Shown here piece after piece: positions 16,753 through 25,125 of a stretch of DNA of 64,000 bases. The position numbers and the translations under genes are program-made. Under the pieces are notes generated by a model. It was not told where the DNA came from. It saw nothing but the letters and a program-made list of their open reading frames with translations, and did no database searches. Source of the stretch: an uncultured Clostridia bacterium. GTDB lineage: Bacteria; Bacillota; Clostridia; Oscillospirales; Oscillospiraceae. The stretch lies in the NCBI GenBank assembly GCA_937890525.1, contig CALADI010000003.1:1-64000 (forward strand), given 5' to 3'. Every line of letters starts with the position of its first letter. Position 1 is the first letter of the stretch.

Positions 16753-17388
16753 TTACAGGAGCGGAGCAATGGCTTTCATGACAAAGCCGACGCAGCGGCG
16801 CCAAAGCGGTATCTGCTGCATGGTATCAGCGGTCACCCTGCGGCACAGCTTTTGAGTTTTGAGGAAATCCGCCTCGATGTCCGTGATGCAGTCGGTGCCG
16901 TACAGATATGCGGCGCACTCAAAATGATGGTATAGGCTGCGGTAATCCAGATTGATGGTGCCCACCACCGCTTCCCGGTCGTCGCAGACGAATACCTTGG
17001 CGTGGACGAAGCCGGGGGTGTACTCATAGATCTTGATCCCCGCTTCCAGCAGAGCGGCATAGTGGGTGTAAGCCAGCGCATAGGGGATCCGTTTGTCGGG
17101 GACGCCGGGCAGCATGATACGCACATCCACGCCCCGCTGAGCGGCATAGATCAGAGCGTTCTCCATCTCGCCGTCAAGGATCAGGTAGGGGGTCATGATA
17201 TGCACATACCGTTTGGCACGGTTGAGAATGTCCATGTACACCTGCTCGCCCACTTTGTCGTGATCCAGAGGGCAGTCACCATAGGGGATGACAAATCCTT
17301 TTGCGTCGGGGCAGGAGAAATCGGGCAGCTTCATGTCCCGGCGGATGTGAGGCTCCTTCTCGTCCAGTGCCCACATTTGCAGGAACAT
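16753..17388 (-). CDS. cls: Cardiolipin synthase, C-terminal fragment (gene interrupted)
   Basis: This open frame holds the second half of a cardiolipin synthase, including the second phospholipase-D motif HAKVFVCDD near residue 126 and the following NLDYRSLYHHFE segment. It starts at MFLQMWAL, the same eight residues that end the upstream fragment, because of a 30-bp duplication. A full protein would need both fragments in one frame. The ATG at 17388 has only a weak GCGGA upstream, inside the inserted bases, so independent translation is doubtful. Most likely it is the 3' part of a pseudogene. Confidence 0.8.
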   Translation of the reverse strand: MFLQMWALDEKEPHIRRDMKLPDFSCPDAKGFVIPYGDCPLDHDKVGEQVYMDILNRAKRYVHIMTPYLILDGEMENALIYAAQRGVDVRIMLPGVPDKRIPYALAYTHYAALLEAGIKIYEYTPGFVHAKVFVCDDREAVVGTINLDYRSLYHHFECAAYLYGTDCITDIEADFLKTQKLCRRVTADTMQQIPLWRRCVGFVMKAIAPLL

Positions 17389-17454
17389 CAGGGATTTTCC
17401 GCCGGAGACATGCCATCAGCTAACCCAGTGCCCACATTTGCAGGAACATCAGGG
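17364..17454. repeat. 30-bp direct repeat flanking 31 bp that breaks the cardiolipin synthase gene
   Basis: Identical 30-bp copies occupy 17364-17393 and 17425-17454, with 31 unique bp between them. The period is 61 bp, not a multiple of three, so the insertion shifts the frame and adds an immediate TAG on the coding strand. Confidence 0.9.
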
Positions 17455-18391
17455 TGAAGCTTTTGGATGCTTCGCCTTCCAGCATGACGGCGGTATCCTT
17501 CCAATGACCGTGCTTGGGGAAAACATTGATGTATTCGTCGGCCAGATTGATGCCGCCGGTGAAGCTGACCCGGCCGTCGATCACAAGGATCTTGCGGTGA
17601 TCCCGGTAGTTGTAATGGGTGGAAATAAAGGGAGTGATGGGGGCGAACATCTTGCATTTGATGCCCATTTGCTGCAAAAGATGAGGGTAATTGTGGGGCA
17701 GAGTAGAGAATTCGCAGGTCCCGTCGTACATCATCCGCACATCCACCCCTTGGGCGGCTTTGCGCGCCAGAATTTCCAAAACCCGACCCCACATGATGCC
17801 TTCGTCCACAATGAAGTATTCCAGATAGATGAAGTGTTCCGCTTTTTCCAGTTGGATCAGCATCTGGCGGAATTTATCCTCCCCCAGCGGGAAGTAGGTG
17901 ACGCGGGTGCGCTCATAGACAGGGAAACAACCGTTGCGGGTGATATACTTTGCCAATGCTCCGGCGCCGGGATCGGTCTGCTCCAGATGTTCGACAGCCT
18001 CCGGCTTTTGGGGGATCAGCCCCTTGGTGCGGTCGCTCAAATACTGCGTCCGGTCTTTTAGTGCCCGGTGTCCCACATCCATCTGGGTGTACAGGTAGAA
18101 CAGCGCACCAAAGGCAGGCAGCAGCACGATCACCAGAAGCCATGTGAGTTTGGCGGAGGCATCGCTGCGGCTGTTGAGCAGATACAGCGCCATAAACCCG
18201 GAAAATACCACCATGACACTATAGATCTGGGGCAGGAAATCTTCGAATCTTCGAAATAGATAGCCAAACAGAACCACCTGTACCAGAAGCAGCAGCACGA
18301 TCAGCCCCATCCGGCTGAAAACGGCGGAGATAATACTTTTTTTACTCTTTTTCAGAAGGGAGATCCCTTTTTCTTTCAGATTATCTTTCAT
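17420..18391 (-). CDS. cls: Cardiolipin synthase, N-terminal fragment (gene interrupted)
   Basis: This 323-residue frame carries the first half of a membrane-bound cardiolipin synthase. It has a basic N-terminus, two or three membrane helices (LIVLLLLVQVVLFGYLF and LTWLLVIVLLPAFGALFYLY), then the first phospholipase-D motif HRKILVID near residue 264, followed by GRVSFTGGINLADEY. The enzyme joins two phosphatidylglycerols. It ends MWALG-stop inside the inserted bases, before the second catalytic motif, so the fragment alone should be inactive. Intact, the protein would be about 500-510 residues, the usual length. The other pathway gene, pgsA, lies at 51.2 kb. Confidence 0.85.
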   Translation of the reverse strand: MKDNLKEKGISLLKKSKKSIISAVFSRMGLIVLLLLVQVVLFGYLFRRFEDFLPQIYSVMVVFSGFMALYLLNSRSDASAKLTWLLVIVLLPAFGALFYLYTQMDVGHRALKDRTQYLSDRTKGLIPQKPEAVEHLEQTDPGAGALAKYITRNGCFPVYERTRVTYFPLGEDKFRQMLIQLEKAEHFIYLEYFIVDEGIMWGRVLEILARKAAQGVDVRMMYDGTCEFSTLPHNYPHLLQQMGIKCKMFAPITPFISTHYNYRDHRKILVIDGRVSFTGGINLADEYINVFPKHGHWKDTAVMLEGEASKSFTLMFLQMWALG

Positions 18392-18501
18392 ATGGCGATC
18401 CCTTTCTCACTAGGATATGATGACTCAATATACCATATTATGCCATGGATGTAAAGAAAACCCCGGATTTCAATCCCGGTGTATCGCAAGAAAACTGGAA
18501 A

Positions 18502-18558
18502 CTTTAAGATTCCTTAATGATTTGCCCGCTTTATCTTTAAGATATTTGGGATTATAAT
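18502..18558 (+). promoter_or_regulatory. Promoter and direct repeat upstream of the two-component system
   Basis: TTTATC (18530-18535), 17 nt, TATAAT (18553-18558) precedes the response regulator start. The 9-bp direct repeat CTTTAAGAT occurs at 18502-18510 and 18535-18543, 33 bp apart (about three helical turns), a layout suited to an OmpR-type dimer. Confidence 0.5.
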
Positions 18559-18581
18559 AGTCGTCGAGGAGGGAAGAAAAG

Positions 18582-19283
18582 ATGTACAATATTTTGATCT
18601 GCGATGACGAACAGGACATTGTCAATGCGTTGAAGATTTACTTGTCCAGCCCGGATCTGGTGCTGTACGAAGCACATACCGGCGCGCAGGCTCTGGAGAT
18701 GATGGAAAAACACGATATTCATCTTGTTCTGATGGATATCATGATGCCGGTGATGGACGGGATCTCCGCCATGGTAAAGATCCGTCAGACCAGCAATGTC
18801 CCAGTGATCCTGCTGACAGCCAAGAGCGAGGATACCGACAAGATTCTCGGGCTGAACACCGGAGCAGATGACTATATCACAAAGCCGTTCAATCCGGTGG
18901 AGGTCACGGCACGGGTGCGATCCCAGCTTCGCCGGTATTTGCAGCTCGGCGGACGGACGGAGCAGCCTCAGGAGGTCTATACCATCGGCGCCATCGAAAT
19001 GGATGACCGGCAGAAGATGGTCAGCGTAGATGGCGACCCCATCTCCCTGACCCCCACGGAGTACGAGATCCTGAAGCTGCTGATGCAGAATCCGGGGAAG
19101 GTCTATGACCCCAAGGAGATCTACCGGGAGGTTTGGAAAGAGGCACCTGTGGGCAGCGACAACACCGTTGCGGTGCACATCCGGCATCTGCGGGAAAAGA
19201 TCGAGATCAATCCCGCCGAGCCCCGATATCTGAAGGTGGTCTGGGGCAGAGGCTACAAGATCGAAAAGGAGAATCACCGATGA
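18582..19283 (+). CDS. OmpR-family response regulator
   Basis: This 233-residue transcription factor has a receiver domain with acidic pocket DDE (8-10), phospho-acceptor Asp 52 (MDIMMPVMDG) and conserved Lys in ITKPFNP. A winged-helix domain follows from about 135 (LTPTEYEILKLLMQNPGKV, then VAVHIRHLREKIE and VWGRGYKIE). AGGAGGG precedes the ATG. The kinase gene overlaps its stop by 4 nt. The direct repeat in its promoter suggests autoregulation. Confidence 0.94.
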   Translation: MYNILICDDEQDIVNALKIYLSSPDLVLYEAHTGAQALEMMEKHDIHLVLMDIMMPVMDGISAMVKIRQTSNVPVILLTAKSEDTDKILGLNTGADDYITKPFNPVEVTARVRSQLRRYLQLGGRTEQPQEVYTIGAIEMDDRQKMVSVDGDPISLTPTEYEILKLLMQNPGKVYDPKEIYREVWKEAPVGSDNTVAVHIRHLREKIEINPAEPRYLKVVWGRGYKIEKENHR

Positions 19284-21259
19284 AAAGGCGGACGCATATC
19301 ATGGCGGATCAGGCGGTATCCCAACAGACCATATCCGGCCATGTCCCTATGACCCATCGGATGACAGCCAAGGTGCTGGCATTTTTGATGACCATTGTTT
19401 CTACGGCGGTGGTGATCGCATCGTTTTTCGGCATAGTTCTGGCTTTTGACTTCGAGTTCTACACCAGAACGCAGGAGAGCATCCGGGAAGAGATCTTCCA
19501 TAACATTGCGGAGTCTGTCGGTATGCACTCTGCTGAAATGGTTCTGAATGAACGGGAAGACGAACTGGAAGATTACTATGCCATGCAAAATATATCCGGG
19601 GTGACGGTGGAGGTATCCGGCGACCCGGGATATACATGGCGATGGGGCGAACAGAGTGCCGGTGCAACTCGCCATGCCTATACCAGCACGGTCTACTGGA
19701 ACAGCAGAAGCGGTTCGATCTGGCTGTATGACAACGAATACGAGGAAAGCATGACCCCGGTGAAGGTCACGGTCTATGTGCCCGATGAACTTGTGCTGGA
19801 GGATAATTTCTACATGACGGATCTGCTGGTGGAGATGGCTTACTCCGCCAAGTATCTGGTGTACGGCATCGGGGCGGTAGCGCTGCTGGTGAGCATTGCC
19901 TGTTTCGTCTTTTTGATGTGCAGCGCCGGTCACCGTGGGCGCTATGCCGAGGTACAGCCCGGATGGGGCAACTGGGTGCCTGTGGATGTGCTGGTGATAT
20001 GCTATATTTCCTGCACCTCTGTGGCCATTGCCGCCGTAGCGGACGGATACTACTCCAGTCCATTTTTGCAGATTTTTGCTCTGGTGATCGCAGGCAGCTT
20101 GTGCGCAGCTATGACGCTGGGACTGCTGATGAGTATTGCGGTGCGGTTCAAACTGGGAAAATGGTGGCAAAACAGCCTTGTCTACTATGCATGGTCTTGG
20201 GTCAAGAGACTGCTGGGCTGGGCTTGGCGCATGGTCAAGGGGGCAGTTGCCTTGATTTGCAAGATCCCCATGGTAAGCAAAACCATGATGGCCTACGGCG
20301 TCATCACGCTGGTGGAGTTTTTGATGATCTTGATCTTTACATGGGAACCCGGCGCCTACCTTTTGGTGTGGATCCTGTACCGAATCGCCTTGCTGCCGGC
20401 GGTGGTCTATGTGGCGCTGGTGCTGCGGAAGCTGCAGAACGGGGCAAAAGCCATTGCCGAGGGGGATATGAACTACCAGATCAACACCGAACTGATGCTG
20501 CCGGAGTTCAAGAAGCATGCCCAGAATCTGAACAAGATCCGGGAAGGCATGACCGTAGCGGTGGAGCAGAAGCTCAAGAGTGAACGGATGAAAACGGAGC
20601 TGATCACCAATGTATCCCACGATATCAAGACGCCGCTGACCTCCATCATCAACTACTCCGACCTGATCGGAAAAGAACCCTGCGACAATCCGCAGATCCT
20701 GGAGTATGCCCAAGTGCTCCACCGCCAGTCCGACCGGCTTAAGCGGCTGATCGAGGATCTGGTGGAGGCGTCCAAGGCATCCACCGGAAATCTGGAGGTA
20801 CACCTCGCCCCCTGTGAGGTGGGCGTGATGATCAGCCAGACCATCGGCGAATATGAGCAGCGGCTTCAAACCAGCCAGCTGACATTGGTGGTCAACGAGC
20901 CGGACAAGCCCATCCAGATCATGGCGGATGGGCGCAGGCTGTGGCGGGTGTTCGACAATCTGATGAACAACATCTGCAAATACAGCCAGCCGGGGACGCG
21001 GGTCTATCTGACGCTGGAGGAAGGGCAGGAGGATGCGGTGATCATCTTCCGCAACACCTCCCGGGATCCGCTAAACCTGTCGCCGGATGAACTGATGGAG
21101 CGGTTCGTCCGTGGGGACTCTGCCCGAAATTCCGAGGGCAACGGTCTGGGGCTGTCCATTGCAAGAAGTCTCACGGAACTGCAAAAGGGAACCATGAGCA
21201 TCAGCATCGATGCAGACCTCTTCAAGGTCATCCTCCGATTCCCAAAAATCAAAGAATGA
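19280..21259 (+). CDS. Membrane sensor histidine kinase, six-helix type
   Basis: This 659-residue kinase starts at ATG 19280, overlapping the regulator stop (ATGA) with AAGGAG upstream. The first helix (VLAFLMTIVSTAVVIASFFG) is followed by an extracellular sensor of about 130 residues, then five more helices up to about residue 385. HisKA has phospho-acceptor His near 446 (NVSHDIKTPLTSIINYSDL). The ATPase domain follows with N-box NLMNNICKYS and GNGLGLSIARS. The multi-helix block between sensor and kinase core is unusual compared with two-helix kinases. The signal is unknown. Confidence 0.92.
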   Translation: MKRRTHIMADQAVSQQTISGHVPMTHRMTAKVLAFLMTIVSTAVVIASFFGIVLAFDFEFYTRTQESIREEIFHNIAESVGMHSAEMVLNEREDELEDYYAMQNISGVTVEVSGDPGYTWRWGEQSAGATRHAYTSTVYWNSRSGSIWLYDNEYEESMTPVKVTVYVPDELVLEDNFYMTDLLVEMAYSAKYLVYGIGAVALLVSIACFVFLMCSAGHRGRYAEVQPGWGNWVPVDVLVICYISCTSVAIAAVADGYYSSPFLQIFALVIAGSLCAAMTLGLLMSIAVRFKLGKWWQNSLVYYAWSWVKRLLGWAWRMVKGAVALICKIPMVSKTMMAYGVITLVEFLMILIFTWEPGAYLLVWILYRIALLPAVVYVALVLRKLQNGAKAIAEGDMNYQINTELMLPEFKKHAQNLNKIREGMTVAVEQKLKSERMKTELITNVSHDIKTPLTSIINYSDLIGKEPCDNPQILEYAQVLHRQSDRLKRLIEDLVEASKASTGNLEVHLAPCEVGVMISQTIGEYEQRLQTSQLTLVVNEPDKPIQIMADGRRLWRVFDNLMNNICKYSQPGTRVYLTLEEGQEDAVIIFRNTSRDPLNLSPDELMERFVRGDSARNSEGNGLGLSIARSLTELQKGTMSISIDADLFKVILRFPKIKE

Positions 21260-21262
21260 AGC

Positions 21263-21293
21263 AACCGGGAACGCACAGGCGTTCCCGGTTTTT
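21263..21293 (+). terminator. Terminator after the histidine kinase gene
   Basis: A perfect 12-bp stem (21263-21274 with 21279-21290, loop ACAG) runs into TTTTT. It may also serve the small minus-strand gene that ends at 21301. Confidence 0.85.
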
Positions 21294-21300
21294 CGTGCGG

Positions 21301-21426
21301 TCAGCGGGAAGTGTTCCGCTGGTTTTCATCCTGTGCCTTGGCGGCGTTCTTGCAGGAGGAAAGATTCTGACTCTGGGCAGAAGACTTGCTCTCGGCAGAT
21401 CTCTGCTTCATTGCTTTCTTGGACAT
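21301..21426 (-). CDS. Small hydrophilic protein (41 residues)
   Basis: On the minus strand GAGG lies 8 nt before an ATG at 21426 that opens a 41-residue frame; another ATG sits at 21432. The product is rich in Lys, Ser, Gln, Asn and Ala (MSKKAMKQRSAE, then SAQSQNLSSCKNAAKAQ), has one Cys and no hydrophobic segment. Such composition recalls small spore or nucleic-acid-associated proteins of Clostridia, but no family is recognised. It lies alone between the kinase terminator and the divergent Mo-hydroxylase promoter, where an unconstrained frame would otherwise be hard to explain. Confidence 0.5.
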   Translation of the reverse strand: MSKKAMKQRSAESKSSAQSQNLSSCKNAAKAQDENQRNTSR

Positions 21427-21493
21427 ATTCATCACCTCGGAGATGGTATTCCCACTTTAGCGCCAGACTATACCGGAAGTTCCGGGACAAACC

Positions 21494-21522
21494 TTGCAAA
21501 AGATGGGGGATTTTGATAAAAT
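21494..21522 (+). promoter_or_regulatory. Promoter of the molybdenum-hydroxylase operon
   Basis: TTGCAA (21494-21499), 17 nt, TAAAAT (21517-21522) lies 58 nt before the first gene, divergent from the small minus-strand gene. Confidence 0.6.
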
Positions 21523-21579
21523 AATTCCAAATATCCCGAATAGGCGCGTTGCCGCCGGGGAAAAGCAAGGTGGAAAAAG

Positions 21580-22371
21580 ATGCTGAGGATAAAAAACTAT
21601 GTCAGAGCAAGCTCCTTACAGGAGGCCTATGACCTGTGCCAGAAGCGCTCAAATGTGGTGCTTGGGGGGATGCTCTGGCTGAAGATGCAGGATCGATCCG
21701 TCCAGACGGCCATCGATCTGTGTGATTTGGGATTGGATCAGATCATCGAGGAGCAGGACTGCTATCGTATCGGCGCCATGGTCAGCCTGCGGCAGCTGGA
21801 AACTCACCCGGGGCTGAACGCCTTGACCCAAGGCACCTTTGCCGATGCGCTGAAGTCTATCGTGGGAGTGCAGTTCCGCAATCTGGCAACGGTGGGCGGC
21901 AGTTTATATGGACGCTTTGGTTTTTCGGATGTGCTCACGATGTTTTTGGCGCTGGATGCAAAGATCCGTCTGTATCATCGTGGGGAGCTGACGGCAGAGG
22001 AATTTGCAGCCCTGCCCCGGGGCACCCGTGACATTCTGACGGAGGTCATCGTATACAAGCGGGACATCCGGGCGGCGTATCTTTCCCAGCGCAATAGTGC
22101 CACCGATTTCCCTGTGGTGGCTTGTGCCGTCTGCCGGATCGACGGGATCTATCGCTGTGCCGTTGGCGCCCGCCCCGGGAAGGCGGCGCTTCTGCTGGAC
22201 GAAACGGGGCTGCTCTGCCCCGAAGCAGACCTTGACCGGGCAAAGCAATTCGGGGAATGGGTGTCCCGGAAACTGGAATTCGACAGCAATATGCGTGCAG
22301 GGGCAGATTATCGCCGGAAGGTATGTGCGGTCTTGGTGCGCCGGGGCATCATGGCGCTGGAGGAGGAATAA
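21580..22371 (+). CDS. Molybdenum hydroxylase FAD-binding subunit (XdhB/CoxM type)
   Basis: This 263-residue flavoprotein is the middle electron carrier of xanthine-dehydrogenase-family enzymes. The N-terminal KNYVRASSLQEAYDLCQ and the FAD-binding stretch RNLATVGGSLYGRFGFSDVLTMFLAL (read in two pieces: RNLATVGGSLYG and FSDVLTMFLALDA) fit the family, though it is shorter than most CoxM-type subunits (about 280). AAGGTGG precedes the ATG. The 2Fe-2S subunit starts 2 nt after its stop. It is the first gene of an eight-gene operon. Confidence 0.88.
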   Translation: MLRIKNYVRASSLQEAYDLCQKRSNVVLGGMLWLKMQDRSVQTAIDLCDLGLDQIIEEQDCYRIGAMVSLRQLETHPGLNALTQGTFADALKSIVGVQFRNLATVGGSLYGRFGFSDVLTMFLALDAKIRLYHRGELTAEEFAALPRGTRDILTEVIVYKRDIRAAYLSQRNSATDFPVVACAVCRIDGIYRCAVGARPGKAALLLDETGLLCPEADLDRAKQFGEWVSRKLEFDSNMRAGADYRRKVCAVLVRRGIMALEEE

Positions 22372-22373
22372 GC

Positions 22374-22844
22374 ATGGAAATCAAACTGACGCTCAATGGA
22401 AAAGAGATCACCGCTCAGGTGCAGGCAGATCTTCTGCTCATCGATTTTCTGCGGCAGCGGGGGTGTCTATCGGTGAAGCGGGGGTGCGAGACCTCCAACT
22501 GCGGCCTGTGTACCGTGCTGATGGACGGAAAGCCCATCCTGTCGTGCAGTATGCTGACGGTGCGGGCCAGCGGTCATCAGATCCAGACCTTGGAGGGACT
22601 TCAGCAAGAGGCGGAGGAATTTGTGGGCTTTATCGCTGACCAAGGTGCGGAGCAATGTGGTTTCTGCAATCCCGGATATGTGATGAACACCATCGCTCTG
22701 CTTCGGGAGAATCCCGATCCCACCGACGATGAGATCCGCAGCTATCTTGCGGGGAATCTGTGCCGCTGTTCCGGCTATGAGGGGCAGCTTCGGGGGATCC
22801 GCAGCTATCTGGATTGGAAGAAAGGGGGCACAGACCATGTCTGA
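22374..22844 (+). CDS. Molybdenum hydroxylase 2Fe-2S subunit (XdhC/CoxS type)
   Basis: This 156-residue protein carries two [2Fe-2S] clusters. The plant-ferredoxin-type site uses Cys 38, 43, 46 and 58 (KRGCETSNCGLC), and the second site uses Cys 95, 98, 130 and 132 (CGFCNPGYVM and GNLCRCSGYEG). It passes electrons from the molybdenum centre to FAD. The start ATG 22374 has GGAGGAGGAA upstream. It overlaps the Mo-subunit start by 8 nt. All eight ligands are present. Confidence 0.95.
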   Translation: MEIKLTLNGKEITAQVQADLLLIDFLRQRGCLSVKRGCETSNCGLCTVLMDGKPILSCSMLTVRASGHQIQTLEGLQQEAEEFVGFIADQGAEQCGFCNPGYVMNTIALLRENPDPTDDEIRSYLAGNLCRCSGYEGQLRGIRSYLDWKKGGTDHV

Positions 22845-25125
22845 CAGAAGGATCGTAGGAAAATCCATTCGGAAAAAGGACGCCATGAGACTGCTTCTGG
22901 GCAAGCCTGCCTTTGTGGAGGATGTGACACGGCCTGACGCCCTCGTGGTCAAGGTGCTCCGAAGCCCTCACGCCAATGCCGTCATCCGGGAAATCTCCAC
23001 CCAGCGAGCCATGACCGTGCCGGGGATCGAGGCCATCTACACCTATCAGGATGTGCCCCAGAAGCGTTTTACCATGGCAGGGCAGACCTACCCGGAGCCT
23101 TCCCCTTATGACCGGCTGTTGCTGGATCGCCATGTGCGCTTTGTAGGCGATGCAGTGGCGATCATTGCCGGAGAGACGGAGCAGGCGGTGGATCGTGCCA
23201 TGAAGCTGATCCGGGTGGACTATGAGGTGCTGGAGCCGGTACTGGACTTCCATCAGGCCAAGGACAATCCCATCCTCGTTCACCCGGAGGATAGCTGGCG
23301 GTCGCTGTGCCCTGTGGGTGCAGACAACCGGCGGAATCTCTGTGCCTCCGGGGAAGAATCCGACGGGGAAATCGAATCGGTGCTTCAGCGCTGCGACCAG
23401 ATCATTTCCCATACCTACCGTGTGAAGGCCTGCCAGCAGGCAATGATGGAGACCTTCCGTACCTATACAGAATTGGATGCCCACGGGCGGCTCCATGTGG
23501 TCAGCTCCACCCAGATCGTGTTTCATTGCCGGCGGATCATTGCCAATGCGTTGGATATCCCCAAATCCATGGTTCATGTGGAAAAGCCGAGGATCGGCGG
23601 CGGTTTCGGTGCAAAGCAGACGGTGGTGGCGGAAGTATACCCAGCCTTCGTCACATGGAAAACAGGCAAGCCTGCCCGGATGATATACAGCCGCAAAGAG
23701 TGCCAGATCGCCGGATCTCCCCGGCATGAGATGGAGGTCCATGTCCGTCTGGGTGCGACCAATGACGGCATCATCCGCGGCATCGACCTGTATACCCTGT
23801 CCAACACCGGCGCCTACGGCGAGCATGGTCCCACCACTGTGGGGCTGTCCGGGCACAAGTCCATCCCGGTCTACACCGCCAATATGGAGGCATTCCGCTT
23901 CCGCTACGATGTGGTGTACACCAACCGCCAGTCCTCCGGGGCATACCGGGGATATGGTGCGACCCAAGGACTGTTTGCGGTGGAGAGCGCCGTGAACGAG
24001 CTGGCAGAGCGGCTGAATATGGATCCGCTGGAGCTTCGCAGCCGGAATATCGTCCGGGAAGGCATGACCATGCCGGCGTATTACAACGAGAAGCTGTCTG
24101 CCTGTGCGCTGGATCGCTGCATCAGCCGATGCGCCGAGATCTTCGATTGGGAACACAAGTACCCGGTGCGGGATATGGGCAACGGCAAGGTACGCACCGC
24201 AGGCGTGGGGCTGAGCATGCAGGGCTCCGGCATTTCCGGGCTTGATGTTGGCTCTGCCACCATCAAGCTGGGAGATGAGGGAACCTACAACCTGCTCATC
24301 GGCGCTGCGGACATGGGCACCGGCTGTGATACGACCCTTGCCCAGATCGCGGCAGAGTGTCTGGAGTGTGACCCGGATGAGATTTCGGTCTTTGGCGCCG
24401 ACTCCGATGCATCCCCCTATGACTCCGGCTCCTACGCATCCTCTACCGCCTATGTGACAGGAAAAGCGGTGGAGAGAGCCTGCATGGAACTGCGGCAGAA
24501 CATGTGCGCCATTGCATCCCAAATTCTGAACTGCCCGGCGCAGGAGTTGATTTTCGATGCCAATGGAGTGATGACTCCGGATGGTCAGCACCGGGTGTCC
24601 CGGCAGGACATCGCCCAGCGCTCCATGGCGGGCTGCGGCATCCCGGCGCAGGCGACGGTAAGCCATACCTCCCCGGTTTCGCCCCCTCCCTTTATGGCGG
24701 GCATGGTGGAAATTGAACTGGATCGACAGACCGGTGCGGTGGAGATCCTGAACTATGCGGCGGTGGTGGACTGCGGTACGCCTCTCAACCCCAATCTTGC
24801 CCGGATCCAAGCGGAAGGCGGCATCGTACAGGGTATCGGAATGACCCTGACGGAACAGGTATCCGATACCAAGAAGGGAAGAGTCATGGAGGATTCACTG
24901 ATGCAGTATAAGATCCCCACCCGGCTGGACATGGGCAAGCTCCGTGTGGAATTTGAAAGCAGCGAGGAGCCCACCGGCCCCTTTGGCGCAAAATCCATCG
25001 GTGAGGTGGTCATCAATACCCCGGCACCCGCCATTGCCCATGCCATCTACCGTGCCACCGGCGTATGGCACCGCACTCTGCCCATCACACCGGAGCATAT
25101 CCTGATGGCGATGGAGCAGCCGTGA
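22837..25125 (+). CDS. Molybdenum hydroxylase molybdopterin-binding subunit (XdhA/CoxL type)
   Basis: The 762-residue catalytic subunit hydroxylates a heterocycle or aldehyde using water as oxygen source. Visible features are the N-terminal ald_Xan_dh domain (KSIRKKDAMRLLLGKPAF), cofactor-contact GGGFGAKQ, the substrate-channel SSGAYRGYGATQG, and the late GAKSIGEV carrying the catalytic Glu. The ATG at 22837 overlaps the FeS gene. The GAYRGYG form resembles AFRGFG of xanthine dehydrogenases more than AYRCSFR of CO dehydrogenase, so CO is unlikely. The substrate (purine, nicotinate or aldehyde) is not decided by the sequence. Confidence 0.9.
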   Translation: MSDRRIVGKSIRKKDAMRLLLGKPAFVEDVTRPDALVVKVLRSPHANAVIREISTQRAMTVPGIEAIYTYQDVPQKRFTMAGQTYPEPSPYDRLLLDRHVRFVGDAVAIIAGETEQAVDRAMKLIRVDYEVLEPVLDFHQAKDNPILVHPEDSWRSLCPVGADNRRNLCASGEESDGEIESVLQRCDQIISHTYRVKACQQAMMETFRTYTELDAHGRLHVVSSTQIVFHCRRIIANALDIPKSMVHVEKPRIGGGFGAKQTVVAEVYPAFVTWKTGKPARMIYSRKECQIAGSPRHEMEVHVRLGATNDGIIRGIDLYTLSNTGAYGEHGPTTVGLSGHKSIPVYTANMEAFRFRYDVVYTNRQSSGAYRGYGATQGLFAVESAVNELAERLNMDPLELRSRNIVREGMTMPAYYNEKLSACALDRCISRCAEIFDWEHKYPVRDMGNGKVRTAGVGLSMQGSGISGLDVGSATIKLGDEGTYNLLIGAADMGTGCDTTLAQIAAECLECDPDEISVFGADSDASPYDSGSYASSTAYVTGKAVERACMELRQNMCAIASQILNCPAQELIFDANGVMTPDGQHRVSRQDIAQRSMAGCGIPAQATVSHTSPVSPPPFMAGMVEIELDRQTGAVEILNYAAVVDCGTPLNPNLARIQAEGGIVQGIGMTLTEQVSDTKKGRVMEDSLMQYKIPTRLDMGKLRVEFESSEEPTGPFGAKSIGEVVINTPAPAIAHAIYRATGVWHRTLPITPEHILMAMEQP

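Noticed and set aside
17364..17454. 30-bp direct repeat considered as target duplication of an insertion sequence
   Set aside because: Only 31 bp lie between the copies, with no inverted repeats or transposase remnant, and 30 bp is long for a target duplication.
22630..24810. Long minus-strand open frame of about 726 codons opposite the Mo-hydroxylase genes
   Set aside because: It mirrors the codon bias of the plus-strand genes, has no family features and overlaps well-recognised subunits.
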